DNA of 64,000 bases, taken from NCBI RefSeq assembly GCF_000482705.1, contig NZ_AXWO01000013.1:62001-126000 (forward strand), in the 5' to 3' direction. Below the pieces are notes generated by a model. It made no database searches. It was not told the origin of the DNA and saw only the letters and a program-made list of their open reading frames with translations. The position numbers and the translations under genes are program-made. Positions 44,534 through 52,880 of this stretch are shown piece by piece. The stretch's first letter is position 1, and the number at the start of each line of letters is the position of its first letter. The DNA comes from Glycomyces arizonensis DSM 44726 (GTDB taxonomy: Bacteria > Actinomycetota > Actinomycetes > Mycobacteriales > Micromonosporaceae).

Positions 44534-45124
44534 ATGGCGGACGGCGTGATCGTCGGTGCCGACGGTCTGGCGCGATGCCCGTGGGGCGCCGAGCCCGAGG
44601 TGTACCGCGCGTACCACGACGGCGAGTGGGGGAGGCCGCTGCGGGGCGACGACGAGCTGTTCGAGCGGATCAGCCTGGAAGCGTTCCAATCGGGCCTGTC
44701 GTGGTTGACGATCCTGCGGCGCAGAGAGGCGTTCCGGGCCGCCTTCGACGGCTTCCGGATCGAGGCGGTGGCGGCCTACACCGACGCCGACGCCGAGCGC
44801 CTGCTCGGCGACGCGGGCATCATCCGCAACCGGGCGAAGATCGCCGCGACGATCGACAACGCGAAGGCCGCCCGGGAGCTCGACGGCGGCCTGACGGAGC
44901 TGATCTGGTCGTTCGCGCCCGCCGAGCGGGAGCGGCCGAAGGCGGTCGGCGACGTCCCAGCGGTGACACCGGAGTCCACGGCGCTGTCGAAGGCGTTGAA
45001 GAATGAGGGATTCCGGTTCGTGGGACCGACGACGGCCTACGCGATGATGCAGGCGGTCGGCATGGTCGATGACCACCTGGCCGGCTGCCACGTGGCGGCG
45101 GGGCTGGAGAGCGAGGTTCGCTAG
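44534..45124 (+). CDS. tag: DNA-3-methyladenine glycosylase I
   Basis: 196 residues. The family signature is complete: RCPWGAEPEVYRAYHDGEWG, then LFERISLEAFQSGLSWLTIL, and FRFVGPTTAYAMMQAVGMVD. The zinc-binding residues are the N-terminal Cys (RCPWG), His of YHDGEW, and the C-terminal His and Cys in DDHLAGCH. It removes 3-methyladenine from alkylated DNA as the first step of base excision repair. The ATG is preceded by AGAGGAGG. The stop shares CTAG with the convergent aldo/keto reductase gene. Confidence 0.97.
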   Translation: MADGVIVGADGLARCPWGAEPEVYRAYHDGEWGRPLRGDDELFERISLEAFQSGLSWLTILRRREAFRAAFDGFRIEAVAAYTDADAERLLGDAGIIRNRAKIAATIDNAKAARELDGGLTELIWSFAPAERERPKAVGDVPAVTPESTALSKALKNEGFRFVGPTTAYAMMQAVGMVDDHLAGCHVAAGLESEVR

Positions 45125-45954
45125 TCCCGCCCGGGAAGCGGGTCCAAGCGGTCGAGCTGGTCCGACGTCAGCTCGAGGTCCGCCGCGGCGAGGTTCTCCT
45201 CGAGGTGACCGACACCGGTGGTGCTCGGAATCGGGAGGACCACCGGCGAACGAGCGAGCAGCCAGGCGAGCGCGACCTGCGTCGGAGTCGCGCCGAGTTC
45301 ATCGGCCACGGCGGCGGCCTCGGCTCGGGACCCGGCGCTGCCGGCGGCCACCGGTCGCCAGGGCAGGAACGCGATCCCCGCCGCGTCACAGGCCGCGAGC
45401 ACAGGATCGTGTTCCCGGTCGAGCAGGTTGTAGCGGTTCTGCACACTGGCGATCTCGACGATCGAGCGGGCGCGTTCGAGCTCGGCGACGGTGACCTCGG
45501 ACAGGCCGATATGGCCGATCTTGCCTTCCGCCCGGAGCTCGCCGAGAGCGCCGAGCTGGTCGGCGAGCGGGGTGTCCGGGTCGATGCGGTGGAGCTGGAG
45601 CAGCCCGATGCGGTCGACGCGGAGGCGCCGGAGGGCTTGATCGACCCCGTCGCGAAGCACCGACGGCCGCCCGTCGACGCGCCATTCGCCGTCGACGAGC
45701 GAGATGCCCACCTTGGTGGCGATGTGCAGGTCGTCCGGGTAGGGGTACAGCGCCTCGGCCAGGAGCTCCTCGTTGGCGCCCCAGCCGTACATGTGCGCGG
45801 TGTCGATCAGAGTGACGCCCAGTTCGACCGCCCTGCGGGCAACCGCGATCGCGGCCCGGCGAGCCGATGCCGGCTCGGGCGCCAGGCGCATGGCGCCGAA
45901 TCCGATGCGCCGCACCGTCAGGTCGCCGCCTATGTCGAACGTGGTCGAAGCCAT
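45121..45954 (-). CDS. Aldo/keto reductase
   Basis: 277 residues, a TIM-barrel NADPH-dependent oxidoreductase. The catalytic tetrad is visible: Asp and Tyr in LIDTAHMYGWGANEELLAEAL (split by Asp-Thr-Ala), Lys in HIATKVG and His in LLQLHRIDPD. It probably reduces an aldehyde or sugar. It is on the same strand and 63 bases downstream of the LacI regulator, so it may be co-transcribed. Whether it acts on arabinose from the neighbouring operon is a guess. The stop overlaps that of tag by CTAG. Confidence 0.92.
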   Translation of the reverse strand: MASTTFDIGGDLTVRRIGFGAMRLAPEPASARRAAIAVARRAVELGVTLIDTAHMYGWGANEELLAEALYPYPDDLHIATKVGISLVDGEWRVDGRPSVLRDGVDQALRRLRVDRIGLLQLHRIDPDTPLADQLGALGELRAEGKIGHIGLSEVTVAELERARSIVEIASVQNRYNLLDREHDPVLAACDAAGIAFLPWRPVAAGSAGSRAEAAAVADELGATPTQVALAWLLARSPVVLPIPSTTGVGHLEENLAAADLELTSDQLDRLDPLPGRD

Positions 45955-46017
45955 TCAGTGTGGTCCTTTCGTCTCCAAGCTGCGCAACGGTACCAAGGCT
46001 CGGAGTCCTCCCGCCGG

Positions 46018-47046
46018 TCAGTTCAGCGGGGCCGTCGAACCTCGGATCACGATGCGGCACTGCATCGTCTGCACGCCGCGGTCGTGCTCGTCGTCGATGG
46101 CGTCGAACAGGGCCCTGGCCGCGGCGCGGCCCAGCTCCTCCAGGTTCATGTCCACGCTGGTCAGCTGCGGCCTCGCGCCGACGGTCAGGACCTCCCAGTT
46201 GTCGAAGCCCATCACCGCCACGTCGTCCGGCACGGCCCGCCCGCGCTCCCGCAGCGTGTCCAGCACGCCTCGGGCCACCTGGTCGCTGCCGCACAGCACG
46301 GCGTCGACCTCGGGGTGCCGGTCCAGCACGAGCCCCGCGGCCGCGCGCCCCCAACCTTCTGACCAAGTGCCGTACGAGACCTGCCCCACCGGCTCGAGTC
46401 CGGCCTCCTCCAGCGCCGCCGTCGCCCCCGCGACGCGGTCCCTGGCCGCGCTGTAGTCCCGGTCGCCGCTGATGTGCGCGATCCTCGTTCGCCCGCAGGC
46501 GATCAGGTGCTCCACGGCCATCCGCCCGGCCTCGACGTTGTCCGGCACGATCGACAGGTCGTCCGGGTCCTCGGACGGCGCGTAGGCGTAGACCACCGGC
46601 ACGTCCACCGCGTCGGCCAGGGCCGGACGCGGGTCGGTGCTGCTGCCCACGACGATGAGCCCGTCCACCCGGCGGCTGACCAGCGCCTGGACGTGGTGGC
46701 GCTCCCGGATCGCGTCGCCGCGCGCGTCGCACAGGAACACCGACACCTGGCCCGCGCCGAAGGCGTCCTCGGCGCCCATGAGGATCGGCAGGCTGAAGCG
46801 CCCCACCAGGTCCGAGGTGAGCAGCCCGACCGTGCCGCTCCGCCCGGCCAGCAGGCCGCGCGCCAGCGAGTTGGGGGAGAACGACAGCTGCGCGGCAGCG
46901 TCGAGCACTCGCGCCCGCGTCTGCGCGTGCACGTGGTTGCGGTTGTTGAGGGCCTTGGACGCCGTGGCGACCGAGACGCCCGCCAGCTTGGCCACATCGG
47001 ACAACGTCGCGGTGCGGGCGCCGCGCGAACCGGTCGGTCTGGCCAT
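46018..47046 (-). CDS. LacI-family repressor of the arabinoside operon (probable)
   Basis: 342 residues. Helix-turn-helix TLSDVAKLAGVSVATASKAL near residues 13-32, then the hinge and a sugar-binding core (GLLTSDLVGRFSLPILMGAE, DDVAVMGFDNWEVL). The ATG at 47046 has GAAGGAGG nine bases before it; the longer frame to 47157 lacks this. It is divergent from the 13-kb glycosidase operon and probably represses it at the palindrome 47236-47251, with an arabinose-type sugar as inducer. Confidence 0.93.
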   Translation of the reverse strand: MARPTGSRGARTATLSDVAKLAGVSVATASKALNNRNHVHAQTRARVLDAAAQLSFSPNSLARGLLAGRSGTVGLLTSDLVGRFSLPILMGAEDAFGAGQVSVFLCDARGDAIRERHHVQALVSRRVDGLIVVGSSTDPRPALADAVDVPVVYAYAPSEDPDDLSIVPDNVEAGRMAVEHLIACGRTRIAHISGDRDYSAARDRVAGATAALEEAGLEPVGQVSYGTWSEGWGRAAAGLVLDRHPEVDAVLCGSDQVARGVLDTLRERGRAVPDDVAVMGFDNWEVLTVGARPQLTSVDMNLEELGRAAARALFDAIDDEHDRGVQTMQCRIVIRGSTAPLN

Positions 47047-47189
47047 CGCGTCCTCCTTCGTGCCGGGTGCGCCGGGGCTTCGGCGCCGACTGGTCGACTG
47101 TAGCCCACGAGCGGAAAGTTTGCCGTCCAGCCTTTCGGCTGGCGGTGCCCGGCGCACCTGCGGAGTCCCAATTTACTGGGATCGATGCA

Positions 47190-47219
47190 TTGACAACGAC
47201 CGTCGCGAGGCCATAGCAT
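47190..47219 (+). promoter_or_regulatory. Putative promoter of the arabinoside operon
   Basis: TTGACA (47190-47195) and TAGCAT (47214-47219) are 18 bases apart. Transcription would start near 47226, about 70 bases before the first gene. Confidence 0.55.
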
Positions 47220-47235
47220 TTCGTCAGCAGCTTGC

Positions 47236-47251
47236 CCGAAAACCTTTTCGG
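47236..47251. promoter_or_regulatory. LacI-type operator of the arabinoside operon
   Basis: CCGAAAACCTTTTCGG has perfect 7-base arms (CCGAAAA/TTTTCGG) around CC. It lies just downstream of the predicted transcription start and before the ribosome site ACGGAGG (47286-47292), a good place for a roadblock or occlusion repressor. A TTTTCGG half-site repeats at 47255-47261. Confidence 0.6.
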
Positions 47252-47298
47252 TCATTTTCGGACCCCTGACTCTCCTGCCGCGCTCACGGAGGCACGCA

Positions 47299-50200
47299 AT
47301 GGCGCATTCGCATCCGTCCACCCGATCCCTCGCCACCATCGCCACCCTCGTCCTCACCGCCGGCCTCGTGGCCACCGCCGCACCGGCCTCCGCCCAGCAG
47401 ACCATCGGCTTCCCCGTCTTCACCGGCGGCGACGCGGTCCCCGACGAACCGGTCGAGTACACCGTGGACGGCATGATGCCGGCCATGTACGAGGCCGAGG
47501 CCGAGGGCACCGACTTCTGGATGGACCGCCTGCTCGCCCGCGAGGGCGCTGACCCCGCCGGCGACCAGTGGCTCATGACCCGGGGCCGGGCGCTGCTGAT
47601 GCGCGTCCACGACCCCGACGTCATCGGCTTCGGCGGCCAACTCGCCTACTACGACCCGTTCTTCGACCGCACCAGCAACACTGACGGGTTCGTCATCGAC
47701 ATCGGCGACGCCGACTTCACCGAGGACGTGGACCGGCGACGTCAGACGCCGAGCCACTGGACGAGTGTCCATGAGAGCGATAACTTGACCGTCGAGGTCC
47801 AGAAGTTCATCACGCACAACAACGTCGCGGTCGCGAACCTCACGATCACGAACAACGGCGGCGGGACCACCGTCCCCATTCGCGTCGACTCCGACTTCGC
47901 CTGGCAGGCCGACGGCGAGGAGCTCACCGGCGTCCTCGACGTCCAGAACTCCCGCGGGGAGCGCCTCACCACCGTCTTCCCGCGCCTGTCGGGCACCGGA
48001 CTCACCCCCTCGGGCGGCGCGCTCACCGGCGAACTCGCCCTCGACGACGGCGAATCGGCCACGGTCAAGGTCCAGCTCGGCATGATCGCCGAGGAGATCC
48101 CCGAGTCGGCCACCGAGTACGACGCCTACCGCGACGCCGCGCCCGACGCCGCCTTCGCCGAGCAGGTCCAGACCTACAACCGGTGGTGGGCCGAGAACCT
48201 CCCCTACTTCGACGTGCCCGACGAGGAGATCAAGAAGTTCATCTACTACCGCTGGTGGCTGATGCGCTACAACTACCTCGACGCCGACATCCCCGGCAAC
48301 GACTTCCAGTTCCCCACCTCCATCGAGGGCGTCACCGGCTACAACAACGCCATCGCGCTGACCGTCCCGATGTTCATCGACGACCTGAAATACCTGCGCA
48401 ACCCCGTCTACGCCTACGGCCCCTGGGTCTCCACCGGCGAGTCCTCCGAGGGCGGGCGGTTCATGGACAATCCCGGCGACCCCGAGAACTGGTCGAACTC
48501 CTACACCCAGTACATCGCCGAGGCCGCCTGGCGCTCCTACCAGATCCACGGCGGCCAGCTCCCGATCGTCGCCAACCTCGCCCGCTACGCCGAGGGGGAC
48601 GTGAAGGGCCAGCTGGAGGCGTTCGACACCAACGACGACTGGCTGATCGAGTACGACTGGGGCGCGATGACCGGCAACGACGCCGACGCCGTCTCCTTCC
48701 ACTGGAGGGAAGGCAACCTCGACCGCGCCGAATCCGCCTACCAGTACTCAGGCGCCCTCGCCGCCGCCCAGGCCTACGAGCTGATCGGCAACGAGGACAA
48801 GGCCGAGGAGATGTACGAGATCGCGGGCAACATCCAGCACGCCATCACCGACGTCCTGTGGAACCCCGAGACGCAGCTGTTCGAGCACGTCCACGTCGAC
48901 TCGGGCGAGCACGTCCCGTGGAAGGAGATCAACAACTACTACCCGTTCTCCGTGGGCGCCATCCCCAACGAGGAGCCCTACACCGACGCGCTGCGCCTGT
49001 TCACCGACCCCGACGAATACCCGATCTTCCCGTTCTACACCGCCAACCAGGCCGACAAGGCCGAGGCCGCCGAAGCCGGATTCCCCGGCTCGAACAACTT
49101 CTCCCAGATCAACTCCACCGTCCAGTTCCGACTCTTCTCCTCGGTGATCCGCAACTACGACACCGACGCCATCACCGCCGAGGACTACAAGAAGCTCCTG
49201 TACTGGAACGCCTGGGCCACCTACATCGACGGCGACACCGCCTGGCCCGACTCCAACGAGTTCTGGGCCGACTGGAACCCCGACACCCAGCACATCGACT
49301 ACCGCTCGTGGATCCACCACACCACGCTCGGCTCGAGCATCTGGACCATCGTCGAGGACGCCATGGGCCTGCGCCCCAGAACCGACAACGCCGTCGAACT
49401 CTCCCCGATCGACATCGGCTGGGACCACTTCACCGTCAACAACCTCCGCTACCGCAACGCCGACCTCACCATCACCTGGGACGAGCCGGGCGACGGCGAG
49501 ACCTACTACCCCGGCGTCCCCGAGGGCTACTCGGTCTTCATCAACGGTGAACGCACCCTCACCCTCGACGGCCTCGTCCCGGCCGTGTGGAACCCGCAGA
49601 ACGGCCAGGTCGAACTCACCGGCGGCGAAGGCGAAGTGCTCTTCAGCCACCCCGCGCCCGGCATGGCGGCCCCCGAGGACGTCGAGCTCGACGGCCGCGT
49701 CGCCGACGTGTTCGCCAAGGCGGGCGCCGACCTCACCGGCGACGCCGGCGAGAACCTCGCCGAAGGCGCCACCGCCACGGCCTCCTACACCGCCGAGGGC
49801 ACCAGCGTCGCCGGCGCCGTCGACGGCACCACCGTCAACGCGCCGTACTGGAGCAGCGCCGGATCGGGCAACACCAGTGACTGGTACGAAGTCGAATTCG
49901 ACAAGGCGAAACACGTCGACCAGGTCCGGCTGTACTTCTACCGCGACCGCACCTCCGGCGGCCTGCTGGAACCGTCGACCTACCGAATCGAGTACTACGA
50001 CGACGGCGAGTGGGCGCCGGTGACCGGCCAGGCCGCCGAACCGGCGATCCCGCAGGCCAACTACAACAAGATCAGCTTCGACGACGTCAAGACCGACCGG
50101 ATCCGCGTCGTCATGGACCACCAGGCCGGGCACGCCACCGGGCTCAAGGAGTTCCAGGTCTTCCGCAGCAAGGACCACGTCCCCGCCGCCGAGAACACGG

Positions 50201-51387
50201 CGCCGTACGTCGTGGCCCGCAACGACCTGTCCTTCCGCCAACCGCTCCAGGCCGAGCTCACCGGCACCGTCAAGGACGACGCCCTGCCCTCGGGCGGCGA
50301 GCTGACCAGCACGTGGTCCGCCGTCGACGGGCCCGGCTCGGTCATCTTCGAGGACGCGGGGGCCGCGACCACCGTCGCCACCTTCACCGCTCCAGGCGAA
50401 TACACGCTCCGGCTCACCGCGAGCGACGGCGAACTCGAGAACGCCTCGACCGTGACCGTCACCGTCGAGGCACCGGACGACCGCGTCAACGTCGCGCCAG
50501 CCGCCGAACCCAGTGCGTCCTACACCTCGCCGTGGGAGAACGTCGACGCGATCAACGACGACATCGAGCCGCCGCGCTCCAACGACGGCGCCAACCCCCG
50601 CTGGGGCGCCTGGCCCGAACAGGGCGAGCAGTGGGTCCAGCTCGATTGGGAGACGCCCGTGCGCGTCGGCGCCGCCGACATGTACTTCTTCGCCGACGGC
50701 GGCGGCGTGCTCGCCCCCGCGTCGTGGACGATCCAGTACCGTGACGGCGACCAATGGGTCGACGTGGCCGCCGACGGCTCTTACGGCACCGAGACCGACC
50801 AGTACAACCAGGTGACGTTCGCCCCGGTGACCACCACCGGGCTCAGGGCCGTCATGCAGAGCGGCGGCGCCTCCGTCGGCGTCCTCGAATGGAAGGTCTT
50901 CGCCGAGGCTCCCGAATCGGTGCGGCAGATCCACCAGCCCACCACCGTGGGCGTCGTCCCCGACCTGCCGTCCACCGTCACCTGCGTCTACGCCGACGGC
51001 ACCCGGCTCGACCTCCCGGTCGTGTGGGAGGCGATCGGCGAGAACGACGTGGCCGAACCGGCCACCAGCACCGACGTGAGCGGCCTCGTCACCGGCCTCG
51101 CCCTGGAGGCCACCGCCACCGTCCACGTCAGACTCACCGACGAAGTCGAGATCACCGCTCTGGAAACCGAGGAGATCACCACCCTCGCGGGCGTCGCACC
51201 GCAGCTGCCCGCCACCGTCACCGCCGTCTACAACGACGGCTCCAAGGACAACGTCACCACCACCGTGACCTGGGACGACATCGATCCCTCGGCGTACGCC
51301 GAACCGGGCTCGTTCACCGTCACCGGCACCATCGACGGCACCTCGCTCACCGCGGAGGCCGCCGTCACCGTCATCGAATCCAGCTGA
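47299..51387 (+). CDS. Large secreted glycosidase: (alpha/alpha)6-type catalytic region, two F5/8C, PKD-like and two Ig-like modules
   Basis: 1362 residues. Signal peptide with cleavage after ASA near residue 33. Residues about 35-270 are beta-rich (FFDRTSNTDGFVIDIGDADF). Residues about 280-720 are helical and Trp/Tyr-rich (IKKFIYYRWWLMRYNYLDAD, EINNYYPFSVGAIPNEEPY, IDYRSWIHHTTLGSSIWTIV), like MGH1/GH63-related (alpha/alpha)6 barrels. Then F5/8 type C (about 815-955), PKD-like (about 968-1060), second F5/8C (1064-1204) and two Big_4-type Ig modules (about 1207-1278, 1282-1358). I infer a cell-surface or secreted enzyme for plant arabinosylated glycoprotein or arabinan, perhaps GH121-like (beta-L-arabinobiosidase). 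The family is not certain and catalytic Glu residues cannot be fixed by eye. First gene of the operon. Confidence 0.85.
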   Translation: MAHSHPSTRSLATIATLVLTAGLVATAAPASAQQTIGFPVFTGGDAVPDEPVEYTVDGMMPAMYEAEAEGTDFWMDRLLAREGADPAGDQWLMTRGRALLMRVHDPDVIGFGGQLAYYDPFFDRTSNTDGFVIDIGDADFTEDVDRRRQTPSHWTSVHESDNLTVEVQKFITHNNVAVANLTITNNGGGTTVPIRVDSDFAWQADGEELTGVLDVQNSRGERLTTVFPRLSGTGLTPSGGALTGELALDDGESATVKVQLGMIAEEIPESATEYDAYRDAAPDAAFAEQVQTYNRWWAENLPYFDVPDEEIKKFIYYRWWLMRYNYLDADIPGNDFQFPTSIEGVTGYNNAIALTVPMFIDDLKYLRNPVYAYGPWVSTGESSEGGRFMDNPGDPENWSNSYTQYIAEAAWRSYQIHGGQLPIVANLARYAEGDVKGQLEAFDTNDDWLIEYDWGAMTGNDADAVSFHWREGNLDRAESAYQYSGALAAAQAYELIGNEDKAEEMYEIAGNIQHAITDVLWNPETQLFEHVHVDSGEHVPWKEINNYYPFSVGAIPNEEPYTDALRLFTDPDEYPIFPFYTANQADKAEAAEAGFPGSNNFSQINSTVQFRLFSSVIRNYDTDAITAEDYKKLLYWNAWATYIDGDTAWPDSNEFWADWNPDTQHIDYRSWIHHTTLGSSIWTIVEDAMGLRPRTDNAVELSPIDIGWDHFTVNNLRYRNADLTITWDEPGDGETYYPGVPEGYSVFINGERTLTLDGLVPAVWNPQNGQVELTGGEGEVLFSHPAPGMAAPEDVELDGRVADVFAKAGADLTGDAGENLAEGATATASYTAEGTSVAGAVDGTTVNAPYWSSAGSGNTSDWYEVEFDKAKHVDQVRLYFYRDRTSGGLLEPSTYRIEYYDDGEWAPVTGQAAEPAIPQANYNKISFDDVKTDRIRVVMDHQAGHATGLKEFQVFRSKDHVPAAENTAPYVVARNDLSFRQPLQAELTGTVKDDALPSGGELTSTWSAVDGPGSVIFEDAGAATTVATFTAPGEYTLRLTASDGELENASTVTVTVEAPDDRVNVAPAAEPSASYTSPWENVDAINDDIEPPRSNDGANPRWGAWPEQGEQWVQLDWETPVRVGAADMYFFADGGGVLAPASWTIQYRDGDQWVDVAADGSYGTETDQYNQVTFAPVTTTGLRAVMQSGGASVGVLEWKVFAEAPESVRQIHQPTTVGVVPDLPSTVTCVYADGTRLDLPVVWEAIGENDVAEPATSTDVSGLVTGLALEATATVHVRLTDEVEITALETEEITTLAGVAPQLPATVTAVYNDGSKDNVTTTVTWDDIDPSAYAEPGSFTVTGTIDGTSLTAEAAVTVIESS

Positions 51388-51413
51388 ACTCCGACCGGCA
51401 CGAGGAGCAGACC

Positions 51414-52880
51414 ATGCTGAAATCCACGAAGCGACCCAGAACGAGGGCCCTGTTCGCCGCCGCCCTGGCGGCGGCCCTCGCGGGTGCCCTCCAGACCGCC
51501 ACCGCCGCACAAGCCCAGGTGACCAATGTGGCCACCTCGGCGACGCCGTCGGCGTCCCACACGTCCCCGTGGGAGACGATCGACGCGATCAACGACGGCA
51601 TCGACCCGCCCCAGTCCGACGACACGCAGAACGCCCGCTGGGGCACCTGGCCCGAAGAGGGCGAGCAGTGGGTCCAGCTCACGTGGGGTGGGGCGGTCAC
51701 CGTCGCCTCCGCAGACCTGTACTTCTTCGACGACAACGGCGGCGTCCGCGTCCCCGCCTCCTGGCACATCGAATACCTGTCGAACGGCACCTGGCAACCG
51801 GTGAACGCCCACGGCGCCTACGGGACCGCCGTCAACCAGTACAACTCGGTCCAGTTCACCGAGGTCACCACCACCGCGCTCCGCGCCGTCATGCAGAGCG
51901 GCGCCGCCAGCGTCGGCGTCCTCGAATGGAAGGCCTACGGCGAAGGCTCCGGGACCGGCACCGGATCGGGCAACCCGATCGTCACCGACATCTACACCGC
52001 CGACCCGGCCACGCTCGTCGTCGACGACACCTTCTACATCTTCACCGGCCGCGACGAGGCCGCCCCCGGCCAGCAGGCGTTCGTCATGGACGAATGGCAC
52101 GCCTTCACCTCCACCGCGCCCGACGACGACCCCGACGCCTGGACCGACCGCGGCGCCGTCCTCTCCCTCGACACCTTCGACTGGGCCGGCGCCAACGCCT
52201 GGGCCTCCGAAGTCGTCGAGGGCCCCGACGGGCGCTTCTACTGGTTCGTCTCCGTCGACGGCAGCACCGACGGCGGTTGGATGAACATCGGCGTCGCCGT
52301 CGCCGACGACCCCCTCGGACCCTACGAGGACGCCATCGGCGGCCCGCTCGTCTCCGACTCCACGCCGAACTCCTCGGCGCTCAACATCGACCCCACCGTC
52401 CACATCGATGACGACGGCCGCATCTACATGTACTGGGGCTCCTATTGGCAGCCGCGCGTCGTCGAACTGAACCAGGACATGACCTCCCTCGCCGGACCGG
52501 TCACGACCCCGCAGGGCCTGACCGACTTCTGGGAGGCCCCCTGGATGTTCGAGCGGAACGGCACCTACTACATGGCCTACGCCTCGAACGGCGGATCCGG
52601 CTGCGTCACGAGCTCCTCGTACGCCTGCATCCGGTACTCCACCGCCACCGACCCGATGGGCCCCTGGACCCACCGCGGCGTCGTCCTCGGCCAGGTCAGC
52701 TCCACGACCAGCCACCCGGCCATCATGGAGTTCGACGGCCAGTGGTGGATGGTCTACCACACCGCCGACGCGCCCGGCGGCGACGACTTCCACCGCTCCG
52801 TAGCCATCGACAGGCTCTATTTCAATCCCGACGGCACCATGCAGCAAGTCATCCAAACCACTGGAGGTCAACCGTCATGA
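51414..52880 (+). CDS. Secreted GH43 glycosidase with N-terminal F5/8C domain
   Basis: 488 residues. A signal peptide (LFAAALAAALAGALQTATAA) is followed by an F5/8C sugar-binding domain (about 37-178), the linker GSGTGTGSGNP, and a GH43 propeller (about 190-480). The catalytic base Asp is in VTDIYTADPATLVVDDTFYI, the modulator Asp in LNIDPTVHIDDDGRIYMYWG and the acid Glu in DFWEAPWMFERNG. It likely removes alpha-L-arabinofuranose from side chains, like HypAA in Bifidobacterium. The F5/8C domain is a near copy of the second one in the preceding gene. The ATG at 51414 follows GAGGAG, and the stop overlaps the next start (ATGA). Confidence 0.9.
   Translation: MLKSTKRPRTRALFAAALAAALAGALQTATAAQAQVTNVATSATPSASHTSPWETIDAINDGIDPPQSDDTQNARWGTWPEEGEQWVQLTWGGAVTVASADLYFFDDNGGVRVPASWHIEYLSNGTWQPVNAHGAYGTAVNQYNSVQFTEVTTTALRAVMQSGAASVGVLEWKAYGEGSGTGTGSGNPIVTDIYTADPATLVVDDTFYIFTGRDEAAPGQQAFVMDEWHAFTSTAPDDDPDAWTDRGAVLSLDTFDWAGANAWASEVVEGPDGRFYWFVSVDGSTDGGWMNIGVAVADDPLGPYEDAIGGPLVSDSTPNSSALNIDPTVHIDDDGRIYMYWGSYWQPRVVELNQDMTSLAGPVTTPQGLTDFWEAPWMFERNGTYYMAYASNGGSGCVTSSSYACIRYSTATDPMGPWTHRGVVLGQVSSTTSHPAIMEFDGQWWMVYHTADAPGGDDFHRSVAIDRLYFNPDGTMQQVIQTTGGQPS

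Noticed and set aside
48748-51510. 920-codon minus-strand open frame antisense to the large glycosidase
   Set aside because: Shadow of the high-GC coding strand, Val/Gly/Asp/Arg-rich, spans gene borders.
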